Counted from the first letter of the stretch, positions 34,111 through 43,488 are shown. The stretch is DNA of 64,000 nucleotides from Streptomyces endophytica (GCF_026153355.1 NZ_CP110636.1:4650001-4714000); one strand, 5' to 3'. The notes: generated by a model from the letters alone, not told the origin. Numbers and translations: made by a program.

Positions 34111-35835
34111 ATGACCGAGTATGGCCGGGGCTACGGCTCCGAACCGTGGCACCCCGAGGACCCGCTCTACGGAGACCAGGGGCCCTACGGAGGCCAGGAG
34201 CAGCAGCCGCAGTGGGGCGGGCAGCAGTCCGCCCCGCAGCACTACACGGATCCCCAACAGCATCTCCAGCAGCATCCTCAGCAGCACTACGGCCAGGGCT
34301 GGGACGGCTCCTCGACGGGGCAGCTGCCGACGTACGACCCGTACGACCCCTACGCCGCGCAGCAACCCCCGGCCGATCCGTACGCCGGAGCGGGCCAGGA
34401 CTACTACGGCCACCAGGACCCGTACCAGCAGCAGCCGCAGCACGGGCACCAGCAGGCCCCGCACCACCAGCAGGCCCCGCACCAGCACCAGCAGGTGCCG
34501 CACCAGCAGCCGTACCCGCCGGAGCAGTACGAGCAGCAGCCCGCCGGGGCGCCGTACGACGACACCGCGTACGAGAACGCCGCCGCCTACGAGGACGCCC
34601 CGGGCGACGACTGGCGGGCCGACCCCGAGCGGCCGCGGGAACCGGAGCCGGACCACTCGTTCTTCGCCGGTGACGACGCGGACGAGTACCCCGACGACGA
34701 ACCGGGCGACGGCCGCGAGCGCCGCGGCAAACGGAACGGCAAGAAGAACAAACGCCGCAGCGGCACCGCCTGTCTGGTCATGACGCTGGTGTTCGCCGGC
34801 GCGGTCGGCACCGTCGGCTATTTCGGCTACGACTTCTTCATGGCCCACTTCGGATCGGCGCCCGACTACGAGGGCGAGGGCTCCGGCGCGGTACAGGTCG
34901 ACATTCCGGACGGTTCGACCGGCCTGGAAATGGGCCAGATCCTCGCGAAGAAGGGCGTCATCAAGAGCGCCGGGGCCTTCACCGAGGCGGCCGGCGACAA
35001 CAAGAAGGCCACGTCGCTCCAGCCCGGTACGTATTCGCTCCGCAAGCAGATGTCCGCGGCCGCGGCCATCGAGCTGATGCTGGACCCCAAGAGCCGCAAC
35101 GGCCTCACGATCCGCGAGGGGCTGCGGGCGAAGGAGGTCTACGCGCTCATCGACAAGAAGCTCCACCTCAAGGCGGGCACGACCAAGGACGTCGCCAAGG
35201 CCGACGCCAAGAGCCTCGGTCTGCCCTCCTGGGCCGACGACAACGGCAAGATAAAGGACCCGCTGGAGGGCTTCCTCTACCCGTCCACGTACAGCGTGGG
35301 TGACAAGGCGAAGCCGGCCGCGGTCCTCAAGCAGATGGTGTCGCGGGCCAAGCAGGTGTACGCGAAGTACGACCTGGAGGGCAAGGCGCGCGAGTTCCAC
35401 CTCTCCTCGCCGCTACAGCTGCTCACCGTCGCCAGCCTCACCCAGGCCGAGGGCAAGTACAAACACGACTTCGTCAAGGTCGCGCGGGTCGTCTACAACC
35501 GCCTCAAGCCGAACAACACGGAGACCTACGGCCTGCTCGACTTCGACTCGACGGTGAACTACGCCCGGTCCCAGAGCACCCTGGACACCGGCTCCGTCGA
35601 CGATCTGCGGCACTTCAACGATCCCTACAACACCTACAAGTTCAAGGGACTTCCGCCCGGGCCGATCGGCAATCCCGGCGAGGTGGCGATCAATTCCGCC
35701 ATCAACCCGGCCAAGGGCAACTGGTACTACTTCGTCTCGATCAGCCCGGAGAAGACGTTGTTCGCCGAGACGAACGAAGAGCACGAGCGGAACCGCCGCA
35801 TTTACGAACAGGAACACAAGAAGGCGAAGCAATGA
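34111..35835 (+). CDS. mltG: Endolytic peptidoglycan transglycosylase MltG
   Basis: This 574-residue membrane enzyme cuts nascent glycan strands and sets their length. A long cytoplasmic N-terminus (1-218) is extremely rich in Gln, His, Pro and Tyr, with HQQAPH-type repeats at about 105-135. A basic stretch follows, then one membrane helix (about 219-240). The extracellular part holds a LysM-like region and the YceG domain with the likely catalytic E447 in SLTQAEGKYK. Its stop overlaps aroE (ATGA). The ATG at 34111 is used. The Q/H-rich tail is much longer than in E. coli MltG. Confidence 0.95.
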   Translation: MTEYGRGYGSEPWHPEDPLYGDQGPYGGQEQQPQWGGQQSAPQHYTDPQQHLQQHPQQHYGQGWDGSSTGQLPTYDPYDPYAAQQPPADPYAGAGQDYYGHQDPYQQQPQHGHQQAPHHQQAPHQHQQVPHQQPYPPEQYEQQPAGAPYDDTAYENAAAYEDAPGDDWRADPERPREPEPDHSFFAGDDADEYPDDEPGDGRERRGKRNGKKNKRRSGTACLVMTLVFAGAVGTVGYFGYDFFMAHFGSAPDYEGEGSGAVQVDIPDGSTGLEMGQILAKKGVIKSAGAFTEAAGDNKKATSLQPGTYSLRKQMSAAAAIELMLDPKSRNGLTIREGLRAKEVYALIDKKLHLKAGTTKDVAKADAKSLGLPSWADDNGKIKDPLEGFLYPSTYSVGDKAKPAAVLKQMVSRAKQVYAKYDLEGKAREFHLSSPLQLLTVASLTQAEGKYKHDFVKVARVVYNRLKPNNTETYGLLDFDSTVNYARSQSTLDTGSVDDLRHFNDPYNTYKFKGLPPGPIGNPGEVAINSAINPAKGNWYYFVSISPEKTLFAETNEEHERNRRIYEQEHKKAKQ

Positions 35836-36659
35836 GCCCCACACGCCGGGCCGCGGTCCTCGGGTCGCCCATCGCGCACTCCCTTTCGCCGGTGCTGCAC
35901 CGCGCCGCCTATGACGCCCTCGGCCTGACCGGCTGGGAATACGGCCGGCACGAGGTCGGCGAGGCCGCGCTGCCCGGATTCCTGGCAGAGCTCGGGCCGG
36001 AGTGGGCCGGGCTCTCGCTGACCATGCCGCTCAAGCGCGCGGTGATCCCGCTGCTCGACGAGATCACCCCCACCGCGGCCTCGGTCGAGGCGGTGAACAC
36101 CGTCGTCCTCACGCCCGACGGACGCCGCCTGGGCGACAACACCGACATCCCGGGCCTGCTCGCCGCCCTGCGTGAGCGCGGCGTACAGCAGGTAGAGCGG
36201 GCCTCGATCCTGGGCGCCGGCGCCACCGCCTCCTCGGCCCTCGCCGCGCTCTCCCGCATCTGCACCGGCGAGGTCACCGCGTACGTCCGCAGCGAGGCCC
36301 GCGCCGACGAGATGCGCGGCTGGGGCGAACGGCTCGGCGTCGCCGTCCGCACCGCCCCGTGGGAGCGGGCCGCCGAGGCCTTCGCCGCCCCGCTGACCAT
36401 CGCCACCACCCCCGCCGGCGCCACCGACGCGCTGGCCGCCGCGGTCCCGGACCGGCCCGGCACGCTCTTCGACGTCCTCTACGAGCCCTGGCCGACCGCG
36501 CTCGCCGGAGCCTGGGCCGACCGCGGCGGCGCGGTGGTCGGCGGCCTGGACCTCCTGGTGCACCAGGCCGTACTGCAGGTGGAACAGATGACCGGCCGCT
36601 CGCCCGCACCGCTGGCCGCGATGCGCGCGGCCGGCGAGGCCGCCCTCGCGGCCCGCTGA
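35832..36659 (+). CDS. aroE: Shikimate dehydrogenase
   Basis: This 275-residue NADP-dependent enzyme reduces 3-dehydroshikimate to shikimate. The substrate-binding SPIAHSLSPVLH (12-23), the catalytic Lys in TMPLKRAV, the Asp in GDNTDIPGL, and the nucleotide-binding GAGATASSALAAL are visible. It overlaps mltG by four bases. It is the first of five aro genes, separated from aroC by 124 bp. Confidence 0.94.
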   Translation: MSPTRRAAVLGSPIAHSLSPVLHRAAYDALGLTGWEYGRHEVGEAALPGFLAELGPEWAGLSLTMPLKRAVIPLLDEITPTAASVEAVNTVVLTPDGRRLGDNTDIPGLLAALRERGVQQVERASILGAGATASSALAALSRICTGEVTAYVRSEARADEMRGWGERLGVAVRTAPWERAAEAFAAPLTIATTPAGATDALAAAVPDRPGTLFDVLYEPWPTALAGAWADRGGAVVGGLDLLVHQAVLQVEQMTGRSPAPLAAMRAAGEAALAAR

Positions 36660-36783
36660 GCCATCGGACGGTTCCCCGCGCGGACGCCGGGGTCCGCTTC
36701 CTGGACTCGGCGCCGCCGCTCCCGCGTGACGTGGGAGGATCAGGGGGAGACCGTACGCGGATGAGCAGTACTGAGGAGCACCG

Positions 36784-37968
36784 TTGAGCAGGTTGCGCTG
36801 GCTGACGGCGGGGGAGTCGCACGGCCCCGCACTGGTGGCGACGCTGGAGGGCCTTCCGGCCGGCGTCCCGATCACCACGGAGCTGGTGGCGGACGCCCTG
36901 GCGCGCCGCCGGCTGGGCTACGGCCGCGGTGCCCGGATGAAGTTCGAGCAGGACGAGGTCACGTTCCTGGGCGGCGTGCGACACGGCCGCTCGCTGGGCT
37001 CGCCGGTGGCGATCATGGTCGGCAACACCGAGTGGCCCAAGTGGGAGCAGGTGATGGCGGCCGACCCGGTGGATCCGGAGGAGCTGGCCGCGCTGGCCCG
37101 CAACGCCCCGCTGACCCGCCCGCGCCCCGGTCATGCGGACCTGGCCGGTATGCAGAAGTACGGCTTCGACGAAGCCCGCCCGATCCTGGAGCGCGCCTCG
37201 GCCCGGGAGACCGCGGCCCGGGTGGCGCTGGGCGCGGTGGCCCGTTCCTTCCTCAAGGAGACCGCCGGCATCGAGATCGTCTCGCACGTCGTCGAGCTGT
37301 GCTCCGTGAAGGCTCCGCAGGGCGTGTACCCCACGCCGGCCGACGTCGAGAAGCTGGACGCCGACCCGCTGCGCTGCCTGGACGCGGACGCGTCGAAGGC
37401 GATGGTCGCGGAGGTCGACCAGGCCCACAAGGACGGCGACACGCTCGGTGGTGTGGTCGAGGTGCTGGCGTACGGCGTGCCCGTCGGCCTCGGCTCGCAC
37501 GTGCACTGGGACCGCAAGCTGGACGCCCGGCTCGCCGGTGCCCTGATGGGCATCCAGGCGATCAAGGGCGTCGAGATCGGCGACGGCTTCGAGCTGGCCC
37601 GGGTGCCCGGCTCCAAGGCGCACGACGAGATCGTCAACACGCCCGAGGGCATCCGGCGCGTCTCCGGCCGCGCCGGCGGCACCGAGGGCGGCCTGACCAC
37701 CGGCGAACTGCTGCGGGTGCGGGCGGCGATGAAGCCGATCGCGACGGTGCCGCGCGCCCTGAAGACCGTGGACGTCACCACCGGCGAGCCGGCCCAGGCC
37801 CACCACCAGCGCTCCGACGTCTCCGCCGTGCCGGCCGCCGGGATCGTCGCCGAGGCCATGGTGGCCCTGGTCCTCGCCGACGCCGTCGTGGAGAAGTTCG
37901 GCGGCGACAGCGTGGCCGAGACCCGCCGCAACGTGCAGGGCTTCCTCGACAACCTGGCGATCAAATGA
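36784..37968 (+). CDS. aroC: Chorismate synthase
   Basis: This 394-residue FMN-dependent lyase makes chorismate. The signature motifs are GESHGPALVA (near residue 10) and the C-terminal RSDVSAVPAAGIVAEAMVAL. The central FMN-binding part contains RPRPGHADLAGMQKYG and RASARETAARVA. The start is TTG 36784, with GAGGAG ten bases before it. It overlaps aroK by four bases (ATGA). Confidence 0.97.
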   Translation: MSRLRWLTAGESHGPALVATLEGLPAGVPITTELVADALARRRLGYGRGARMKFEQDEVTFLGGVRHGRSLGSPVAIMVGNTEWPKWEQVMAADPVDPEELAALARNAPLTRPRPGHADLAGMQKYGFDEARPILERASARETAARVALGAVARSFLKETAGIEIVSHVVELCSVKAPQGVYPTPADVEKLDADPLRCLDADASKAMVAEVDQAHKDGDTLGGVVEVLAYGVPVGLGSHVHWDRKLDARLAGALMGIQAIKGVEIGDGFELARVPGSKAHDEIVNTPEGIRRVSGRAGGTEGGLTTGELLRVRAAMKPIATVPRALKTVDVTTGEPAQAHHQRSDVSAVPAAGIVAEAMVALVLADAVVEKFGGDSVAETRRNVQGFLDNLAIK

Positions 37969-38522
37969 CGTCCCCCGTCGTCGTGTTGATCGGCCCGCCC
38001 GGTGCCGGTAAGTCGACGGTGGGCGCGCTGCTGGCCGAGCGGCTGGGCGTCGGCTACCGGGACACCGACGCGGACGTCGTCGCCACCGCCGGCCGGCCGA
38101 TTGCCGAGATCTTCATCGACCAGGGCGAGGCGCACTTCCGCGAGCTGGAGCGGGAGGCGGTCCGGAGCGCGCTCGGCGAGCACCCGGGCGTGCTCGCGCT
38201 GGGCGGCGGCGCGGTCCTCGACGAGGGCACCCGCACGCTGCTGACCGGGCTGCCGGTGATCTTCCTCGACGTCGAACTCGCCGACGCCGTCAAGCGGGTG
38301 GGCCTCGACGCCCCCCGTCCGCTGCTCGCCGTCAACCCGCGCAAGCAGTGGCGCGAACTGATGGAACGGCGTCGTCCGCTCTACACCGAGGTCGCGCGCG
38401 CCGTGATCCCCACGGCGGAGCGCACCCCCGGTCAGGTCGCCGAGGCGATCCTGGACGCATTGGAGCTACGGCCGGCCGCGGGCGGTGCCCCGCGGGCGGC
38501 CCACACGGAGGAGAACGCATGA
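37965..38522 (+). CDS. aroK: Shikimate kinase
   Basis: This 185-residue P-loop kinase phosphorylates shikimate at the 3-OH. Walker A is GPPGAGKST at 10-18. Substrate binding is through DTDADV, the FRELERE motif and GGGAVLDEGTR. The lid contains RPLLAVNPRKQWRELMERRRPLY. It has an Ala-rich C-terminal tail. It overlaps aroC and aroB by four bases on each side. Confidence 0.97.
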   Translation: MTSPVVVLIGPPGAGKSTVGALLAERLGVGYRDTDADVVATAGRPIAEIFIDQGEAHFRELEREAVRSALGEHPGVLALGGGAVLDEGTRTLLTGLPVIFLDVELADAVKRVGLDAPRPLLAVNPRKQWRELMERRRPLYTEVARAVIPTAERTPGQVAEAILDALELRPAAGGAPRAAHTEENA

Positions 38523-39610
38523 CGGAGCAGGCCACCCGGATCCAGGTCGGCGGCACCGCGGGCACCGACCCGTACGAGGTGCTCGTCGGGCGGCAGCTGC
38601 TCGGTGAACTCCCGGGCCTGATCGGCGACGGCGTGAAGCGGGTCGCGGTGCTGCACCCGGAGGCGCTGGCCGCCACCGGTGAGGCACTGCGCGAGGACCT
38701 CGCCTCCCAGGGCTACGAGGCGATCGCCATCCAGCTGCCGAACGCCGAGGAGTCCAAGACGGCCGAGGTCGCGGCGTACTGCTGGAAGGCGCTGGGACAG
38801 TCCGGCTTCACCCGCAGCGACGTGATCGTGGGCGTCGGCGGCGGGGCCACCACCGACCTGGCCGGCTTCGTCGCCGCCACCTGGCTGCGCGGCGTGCGCT
38901 GGATCGCGATCCCGACCACCGTCCTGGGCATGGTCGACGCCGCGGTCGGCGGCAAGACCGGCATCAACACCGCCGAGGGCAAGAACCTCGTCGGCGCCTT
39001 CCACCCGCCGGCCGGCGTGCTGTGCGACCTGGCCGCGCTGGACACCCTGCCGGTGCACGACTACGTCTCCGGCCTGGCCGAGGTCATCAAGGCCGGTTTC
39101 ATCGCCGACCCGGTGATCCTCGACCTGATCGAGGCGGACCCCGAGGCCGCCAAGCGCCCCGACGGCGCGCACACCGCCGAACTGATCGAGCGGGCGATCC
39201 GGGTCAAGGCCGAGGTGGTCTCCGCGGACCTCAAGGAGTCCGGTCTGCGGGAGATCCTCAACTACGGCCACACCCTCGCGCACGCCATCGAGAAGAACGA
39301 GCGCTACAACTGGCGGCACGGCGCCGCGGTCTCCGTAGGCATGGTCTTCGCCGCCGAACTCGGCCGGATCGCCGGCCGTCTGGACGACGCCACCGCCGAC
39401 CGGCACCGCGCGGTGCTGGCCTCCGTCGGGCTGCCGCTGACCTACCGCGGCGACCAGTGGCCCAAGCTGCTGGAGACGATGAAGGTCGACAAGAAGTCCC
39501 GCGGCGACCGGCTGCGCTTCATCGTCCTGGACGGCCTGGCCAAGCCGACCGTCCTGGAGGGCCCGGACCCGGCCATGCTGCTCGCCGCGCACGCGGAGAT
39601 CGCCGCATGA
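38519..39610 (+). CDS. aroB: 3-Dehydroquinate synthase
   Basis: This 363-residue NAD- and metal-dependent enzyme converts DAHP to 3-dehydroquinate. Visible are the NAD-binding VGVGGGATTDLAGF, the active-site GKTGINTAEGKNLVGAFHPP, and metal ligands in GLAEVIKAG, NYGHTLAHAIE and the RHGAAVSVGM block. It lies between aroK and aroQ with four-base overlaps, so the cluster is tightly coupled. Confidence 0.97.
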   Translation: MTEQATRIQVGGTAGTDPYEVLVGRQLLGELPGLIGDGVKRVAVLHPEALAATGEALREDLASQGYEAIAIQLPNAEESKTAEVAAYCWKALGQSGFTRSDVIVGVGGGATTDLAGFVAATWLRGVRWIAIPTTVLGMVDAAVGGKTGINTAEGKNLVGAFHPPAGVLCDLAALDTLPVHDYVSGLAEVIKAGFIADPVILDLIEADPEAAKRPDGAHTAELIERAIRVKAEVVSADLKESGLREILNYGHTLAHAIEKNERYNWRHGAAVSVGMVFAAELGRIAGRLDDATADRHRAVLASVGLPLTYRGDQWPKLLETMKVDKKSRGDRLRFIVLDGLAKPTVLEGPDPAMLLAAHAEIAA

Positions 39611-40056
39611 GCGGCGCGCTGCGGCGGGTACTCGTCCTGAACGGTCCCAACCTCGGCCGGCTGGGGTCCCGCGAGCCCGATGTCTACGGTGCCACCTCCT
39701 ACGCCGGACTGGTCGAGGAGTGCGCCCGGCTCGGCAAGGAGCTGGGCCTGGAGGCCGAGGTCCGGGAGACCAACGACGAGGGCGAGATGATCCGCTGGCT
39801 GCACGAGGCCGCCGACGGAGCCGTCCCGGTCGTCATCAACCCCGGTGCGTTCACGCACTATTCGTACGGAATGCGGGATGCGGCCGCCCAGCGCACCGCC
39901 CCGCTCATCGAGGTGCACATCTCCAATCCGTACGCCCGCGAGCAGTTCCGCCACACCTCGGTCATCGCGGCCGTGGCCAGCGGCACGGTGGCCGGATTCG
40001 GCATCGGCTCGTACCGGCTCGCGCTGCGTGCGCTGGCCGAGGAACTGAACGACTGA
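39607..40056 (+). CDS. aroQ: Type II 3-dehydroquinate dehydratase
   Basis: This 149-residue dodecameric dehydratase converts 3-dehydroquinate to 3-dehydroshikimate. Active-site parts are LNGPNLGRLGSREPDVYG, with the lid Arg and Tyr, NPGAFTHYS, and HISNPYAREQFRHTS. It is the last aro gene. A hairpin terminator follows at 40189-40214. Confidence 0.97.
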   Translation: MSGALRRVLVLNGPNLGRLGSREPDVYGATSYAGLVEECARLGKELGLEAEVRETNDEGEMIRWLHEAADGAVPVVINPGAFTHYSYGMRDAAAQRTAPLIEVHISNPYAREQFRHTSVIAAVASGTVAGFGIGSYRLALRALAEELND

Positions 40057-40188
40057 CCCGTCCCCACGGGCGCTCCGGGCCCGCCCCCGGCCGTTCACCC
40101 GCTGCGTGCCGGGGGTAGGAGGTCCCCCGGCGCGCCGCCGGGAGGGTACCGTTCGCAAGCAGTACCACCCCACGCCGGCGGCCGCGGG

Positions 40189-40214
40189 CCCAACGGCCCC
40201 TGGGGGCCGTTGGG
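40189..40214 (+). terminator. Terminator after the aro cluster
   Basis: CCCAACGGCCCC pairs with GGGGCCGTTGGG around a minimal loop, 132 bp after aroQ and 80 bp before the next start. The 238-base gap holds no gene. Confidence 0.8.
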
Positions 40215-40294
40215 TTACCGCACGGCGCACCGGGCAGTCCGGCCCGGCGCCGTGCCCCGCACCACGTCGACCGCACGAGACGGAGAGCCACCGG

Positions 40295-41197
40295 ATGCAG
40301 TACGCAGTGGGGGCTCCGCTGCCGCCGCCCCACGGGCAGGCATCAGGACCCGGGGCCGCCATGCACTGGACGCCCAACCCGGGACGGCCCACCCAGCCCA
40401 CCTCCCCGCCGGCCGCCCCGCCCGCTCCCGCGGGCCCGCCGCCGCCCGTGCACCAGCCCGCCCCGCCGCCGCCCGTGCAGCAGCCCGCCCCGCAGCCGGG
40501 CTGGCACGGCCCCGCGCCGCAGCAGGCCCCGCCGCCCAGCGGGCAGAGCACCGACATCACCGGCCACATCCAGCTGCCGCCGGGCGCGCCGGTGCCGCTG
40601 CCGAGCCCGCCCACCGACCCGGCCGCGCCGGACGCCGCGCACGCCGCCGTCGCGGTCCTGCTGATCGGCCCGGCCGGCGCGGGCAAGACCAGCGTGGCCC
40701 GCCACTGGGCCGACACCCGGCGGGTGCCGACCGCGCACATCAGCCTGGACGATGTCCGTGAGTGGGTCCGGGCCGGCTTCGCCGACCCGCAGTCCGGGTG
40801 GAACGACCATTCCGAGGCGCAGTACCGCCTGGCCCGCCGGACCTGCGGTTTCGCCGCCCGTAACTTCCTCGCCAACGGCATCTCCTGCATCCTCGACGAC
40901 GCGGTCTTCCCGGACCGTCCGGTCGTCGGCCTGGGCGGCTGGAAGCGCCACGTGGGTCCCGGACTGCTGCCGATCGTGCTGCTGCCCGGCCTGGAGATCG
41001 TGCTGGAGCGCAACGCCCGGCGCACCGGCAACCGCCGGCTGTCGGACGAAGAGGTGGCCAGGATCCACGGCCGGATGGCCGGCTGGTACGGCTCGGGCCT
41101 GCCGATCATCGACAACTCCCAGCACGACGTCGCCACGACGGTGCGGGTGCTGGACGAGGTGGTCGCCCGCTCGCTGGCCAGCCCGCCCAGCTGGTAG
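40295..41197 (+). CDS. P-loop kinase-like ATP-binding protein with a Pro-rich N-terminus
   Basis: This 300-residue protein starts with about 115 residues of Pro/Gln/Ala-rich low-complexity sequence (PPVHQPAPPPPVQQPAPQPG). A zeta-toxin/AAA_33-type kinase domain follows. The P-loop is GPAGAGKTS at 125-133 and the DDVREW motif is at 152-157. Other parts are NFLANGISCILDDAVFP and RRLSDEEVARIHGRMAGWYGSG in two blocks. The substrate is unknown; no antitoxin-like gene is adjacent, so a toxin role is unlikely. The ATG at 40295 has GGAGAG upstream. Confidence 0.85.
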   Translation: MQYAVGAPLPPPHGQASGPGAAMHWTPNPGRPTQPTSPPAAPPAPAGPPPPVHQPAPPPPVQQPAPQPGWHGPAPQQAPPPSGQSTDITGHIQLPPGAPVPLPSPPTDPAAPDAAHAAVAVLLIGPAGAGKTSVARHWADTRRVPTAHISLDDVREWVRAGFADPQSGWNDHSEAQYRLARRTCGFAARNFLANGISCILDDAVFPDRPVVGLGGWKRHVGPGLLPIVLLPGLEIVLERNARRTGNRRLSDEEVARIHGRMAGWYGSGLPIIDNSQHDVATTVRVLDEVVARSLASPPSW

Positions 41198-41281
41198 CCG
41201 CCTCGGGCGCGCCCCCGCCGGTCGTCCCCCGGGCGGCCCCCTCGACCGGCCGCCGCGGGGGAGCCGCCGTACCCTTGCGAT

Positions 41282-42388
41282 ATGTCCGAGTTGTACGCGG
41301 CCCGACGCACGCGGCTGCGCGACCGCTGTGCCGCAACCGGAAGCGCCGCCGCCCTGATCTCGCGCCCCGCGAACGTCCGCTACCTCACCGCCTGCGCCCC
41401 GCCGGGCGCCGCTCTGCTGCTGGGCCCGTCCGACGATGTGCTGCTGTGCGGCAGACCGCTGAGCGGCGATCCGTCCGAGGGCCGGCCGGTGGACGACGTA
41501 CGGGTTTCGGTGCTGCCCGGCCGCGGCGATGACCCGGTCGTGGCCGGCGCCGACCTGGCCGCGAAGGCCGGCGCGGACACCCTGGCCGTGGAGGAGCACC
41601 ACCTGACCGTCACCCGGCACCGGGCGCTCTCCCAGGTCGCACCGCAGCTCCGGCTGGCCGACCTGGCCTGTGCGGTCGAGGCGCAGCGGCTGGTCAAGGA
41701 CGACGACGAGATCGCCTGTCTGCGGATCGCCGCGGAGATCGCCGACCAGGCGCTCGGCGAACTGCTCGAATCGATCCTGGTGGGCCGCACCGAGCGGCAT
41801 CTCGCGCTGGAGCTGGAGCGCCGGCTGGTGGACCACGGCGCGGACGGCCCGGCCTTCCCGACCTCCGTGGCGACCGGCCCGAACGCCGGCCGCCCGGGGC
41901 ATCTGCCCACCGACCGGCGGGTCGAGGAGGGCGACTTCCTCAGCGTCTGCCTCGGGGCGAACTACCGCGGCTACCGCTGCGAGATCGGCCGTACCTTCGT
42001 CATCGGCACCACCCCGTCGGACTGGCAGATCGAGCTGTACGATCTCGTTTTTGCAGCCCAGCGGGCCGGCCGGGAGGCGCTCGCGCCGGGCGTGGAGTGC
42101 CGCGAGGTGGACCGGATCACCCGCCATGTGCTCGACGCCGCGGGGTACGGCGAGCGGCTCGGACCGTGGACCGGGCACGGCGTGGGGCTCGAAATCGATG
42201 AGGACCCTCAATTGTCCCCGGCCGCCATGGGTAAACTGGACGCTTGCGTGCCGGTCACCGTCGAGCCGGGGGTTCACATCCCGGGCCGTGGGGGTGTCCG
42301 GATCGACGACACACTCGTCGTCCGCCCCGAGGCGGACGGCGGGCCCGAGCTACTCACGATCACGACCAAGGAGCTGCTCGCACTCTGA
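41282..42388 (+). CDS. M24-family aminopeptidase P-like protein with substituted metal ligands
   Basis: This 368-residue protein has the creatinase N-terminal domain and a C-terminal pita-bread domain. The five metal-ligand positions of M24 peptidases (D, D, H, E, E) read C223 (VCLGA), E234 (CEIGRT), H299 (GHGVG), E328 (TVEPG) and D342 (RIDDT). The usual IHE reads IDE at 305-307. Normal dinuclear metal binding is therefore doubtful. It precedes efp, a position often held by Xaa-Pro aminopeptidase genes. The ATG at 41282 is used. It may be a pseudo-enzyme or bind metal differently. Confidence 0.88.
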   Translation: MSELYAARRTRLRDRCAATGSAAALISRPANVRYLTACAPPGAALLLGPSDDVLLCGRPLSGDPSEGRPVDDVRVSVLPGRGDDPVVAGADLAAKAGADTLAVEEHHLTVTRHRALSQVAPQLRLADLACAVEAQRLVKDDDEIACLRIAAEIADQALGELLESILVGRTERHLALELERRLVDHGADGPAFPTSVATGPNAGRPGHLPTDRRVEEGDFLSVCLGANYRGYRCEIGRTFVIGTTPSDWQIELYDLVFAAQRAGREALAPGVECREVDRITRHVLDAAGYGERLGPWTGHGVGLEIDEDPQLSPAAMGKLDACVPVTVEPGVHIPGRGGVRIDDTLVVRPEADGGPELLTITTKELLAL

Positions 42389-42453
42389 GCCGCAGCGGCT
42401 CGGTGGGCGTCGCTCCGGGTCCCACCACCTGCAGTCCAGGAGATTCCGCAACC

Positions 42454-43020
42454 GTGGCATCCACGAACGACCTCAAGAACGGCATGGTGCTCAAGCTCGA
42501 AGGCGGCCAGCTCTGGTCCGTCGTCGAGTTCCAGCACGTCAAGCCCGGCAAGGGCCCGGCCTTCGTCCGCACCAAGCTCAAGAACGTGCTCTCCGGCAAG
42601 GTGGTGGACAAGACCTTCAACGCCGGCGTGAAGGTCGAGACGGCCACCGTCGACAAGCGCGGCATGCAGTTCTCGTACATGGACGGCGACTACTTCGTCT
42701 TCATGGACATGGACACCTACGACCAGCTGCACGTCGACCGCAAGTCCGTCGGCGACGCCGCCAACTTCCTCATCGAGGGCTTCGAGGCCGTCGTCGCGCA
42801 GCACGAGGGCGAGGTGCTCTACGTCGAGCTGCCGGCCGCCGTCGAGCTCACCGTCCAGGAGACCGAGCCGGGCGTCCAGGGTGACCGCTCCACCGGCGGC
42901 ACCAAGCCCGCCGTGCTGGAGACCGGCCACCAGATCCAGGTCCCGCTCTTCATCACCACCGGTGAGAAGATCAAGGTCGACACCCGCACGAGCGACTACC
43001 TCGGCCGGGTGAACAGCTAA
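42454..43020 (+). CDS. efp: Elongation factor P
   Basis: This 188-residue, three-domain, tRNA-shaped factor rescues ribosomes at polyproline. The domain I loop is PGKGP (31-35) with K33 at the tip. In actinobacteria this palindromic loop is reported to work without modification, and no epmA-like gene is seen here. The C-terminal signature is near KPAVLETGHQIQVPLFITTGEKIKVDTRT in two parts. The GTG at 42454 follows AGGAGAT. nusB starts 2 bp after its stop. Confidence 0.96.
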   Translation: MASTNDLKNGMVLKLEGGQLWSVVEFQHVKPGKGPAFVRTKLKNVLSGKVVDKTFNAGVKVETATVDKRGMQFSYMDGDYFVFMDMDTYDQLHVDRKSVGDAANFLIEGFEAVVAQHEGEVLYVELPAAVELTVQETEPGVQGDRSTGGTKPAVLETGHQIQVPLFITTGEKIKVDTRTSDYLGRVNS

Positions 43021-43022
43021 CC

Positions 43023-43457
43023 GTGGCTGCCCGCAGCAAGGCCCGTAAGCGCGCGTTCCAGATCCTCTTCGAGGCCGATCAGCGCGGCGCCGACGTGCAG
43101 TCCGTGCTCGCGGACTGGATGCGGCACGCCCGGACCGACCCCCGGCAGCCGCCGGTGAACGAGTACACCCTGCAGCTCGTCGAGGGGTACGCGGACCACA
43201 TCGTCCGCATCGACGAGCTGATCTCCACCTACGCGGTCGACTGGGACCTGGACCGGATGCCGGCCGCCGACCGCTCGATCCTGCGGCTCGGTGCCTACGA
43301 GCTGCTCTGGGTGGACGACACGCCGGACGCGGTGGCGATCGACGAAGCCGTGCAGCTCGCCAAGGAGTTCTCCACGGACGACTCCCCGGCCTTCGTCAAC
43401 GGCCTCCTCGGCCGGCTGAAGGAGCTGAAGCCGGGTCTGCGGCGCGAGGCGCAGTAG
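43023..43457 (+). CDS. nusB: Transcription antitermination factor NusB
   Basis: This 144-residue all-helical RNA-binding protein acts with NusE in rRNA antitermination. It opens AARSKARKRAFQILFEADQRG, has the central AADRSILRLGAYELLW block, and the C-terminal AVQLAKEFSTDDSPAFVNGLLG. The GTG at 43023 is translationally coupled to efp. A terminator follows. Confidence 0.96.
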   Translation: MAARSKARKRAFQILFEADQRGADVQSVLADWMRHARTDPRQPPVNEYTLQLVEGYADHIVRIDELISTYAVDWDLDRMPAADRSILRLGAYELLWVDDTPDAVAIDEAVQLAKEFSTDDSPAFVNGLLGRLKELKPGLRREAQ

Positions 43458-43488
43458 CCGGCGCCGCCGACGAGCGGCAGAGCATGGG

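Noticed and set aside
40295..41197. Zeta-type toxin
   Set aside because: The P-loop kinase fold fits the broad family, but there is no antitoxin gene beside it. The Pro-rich N-terminus and conserved core location argue for a housekeeping kinase-like protein.
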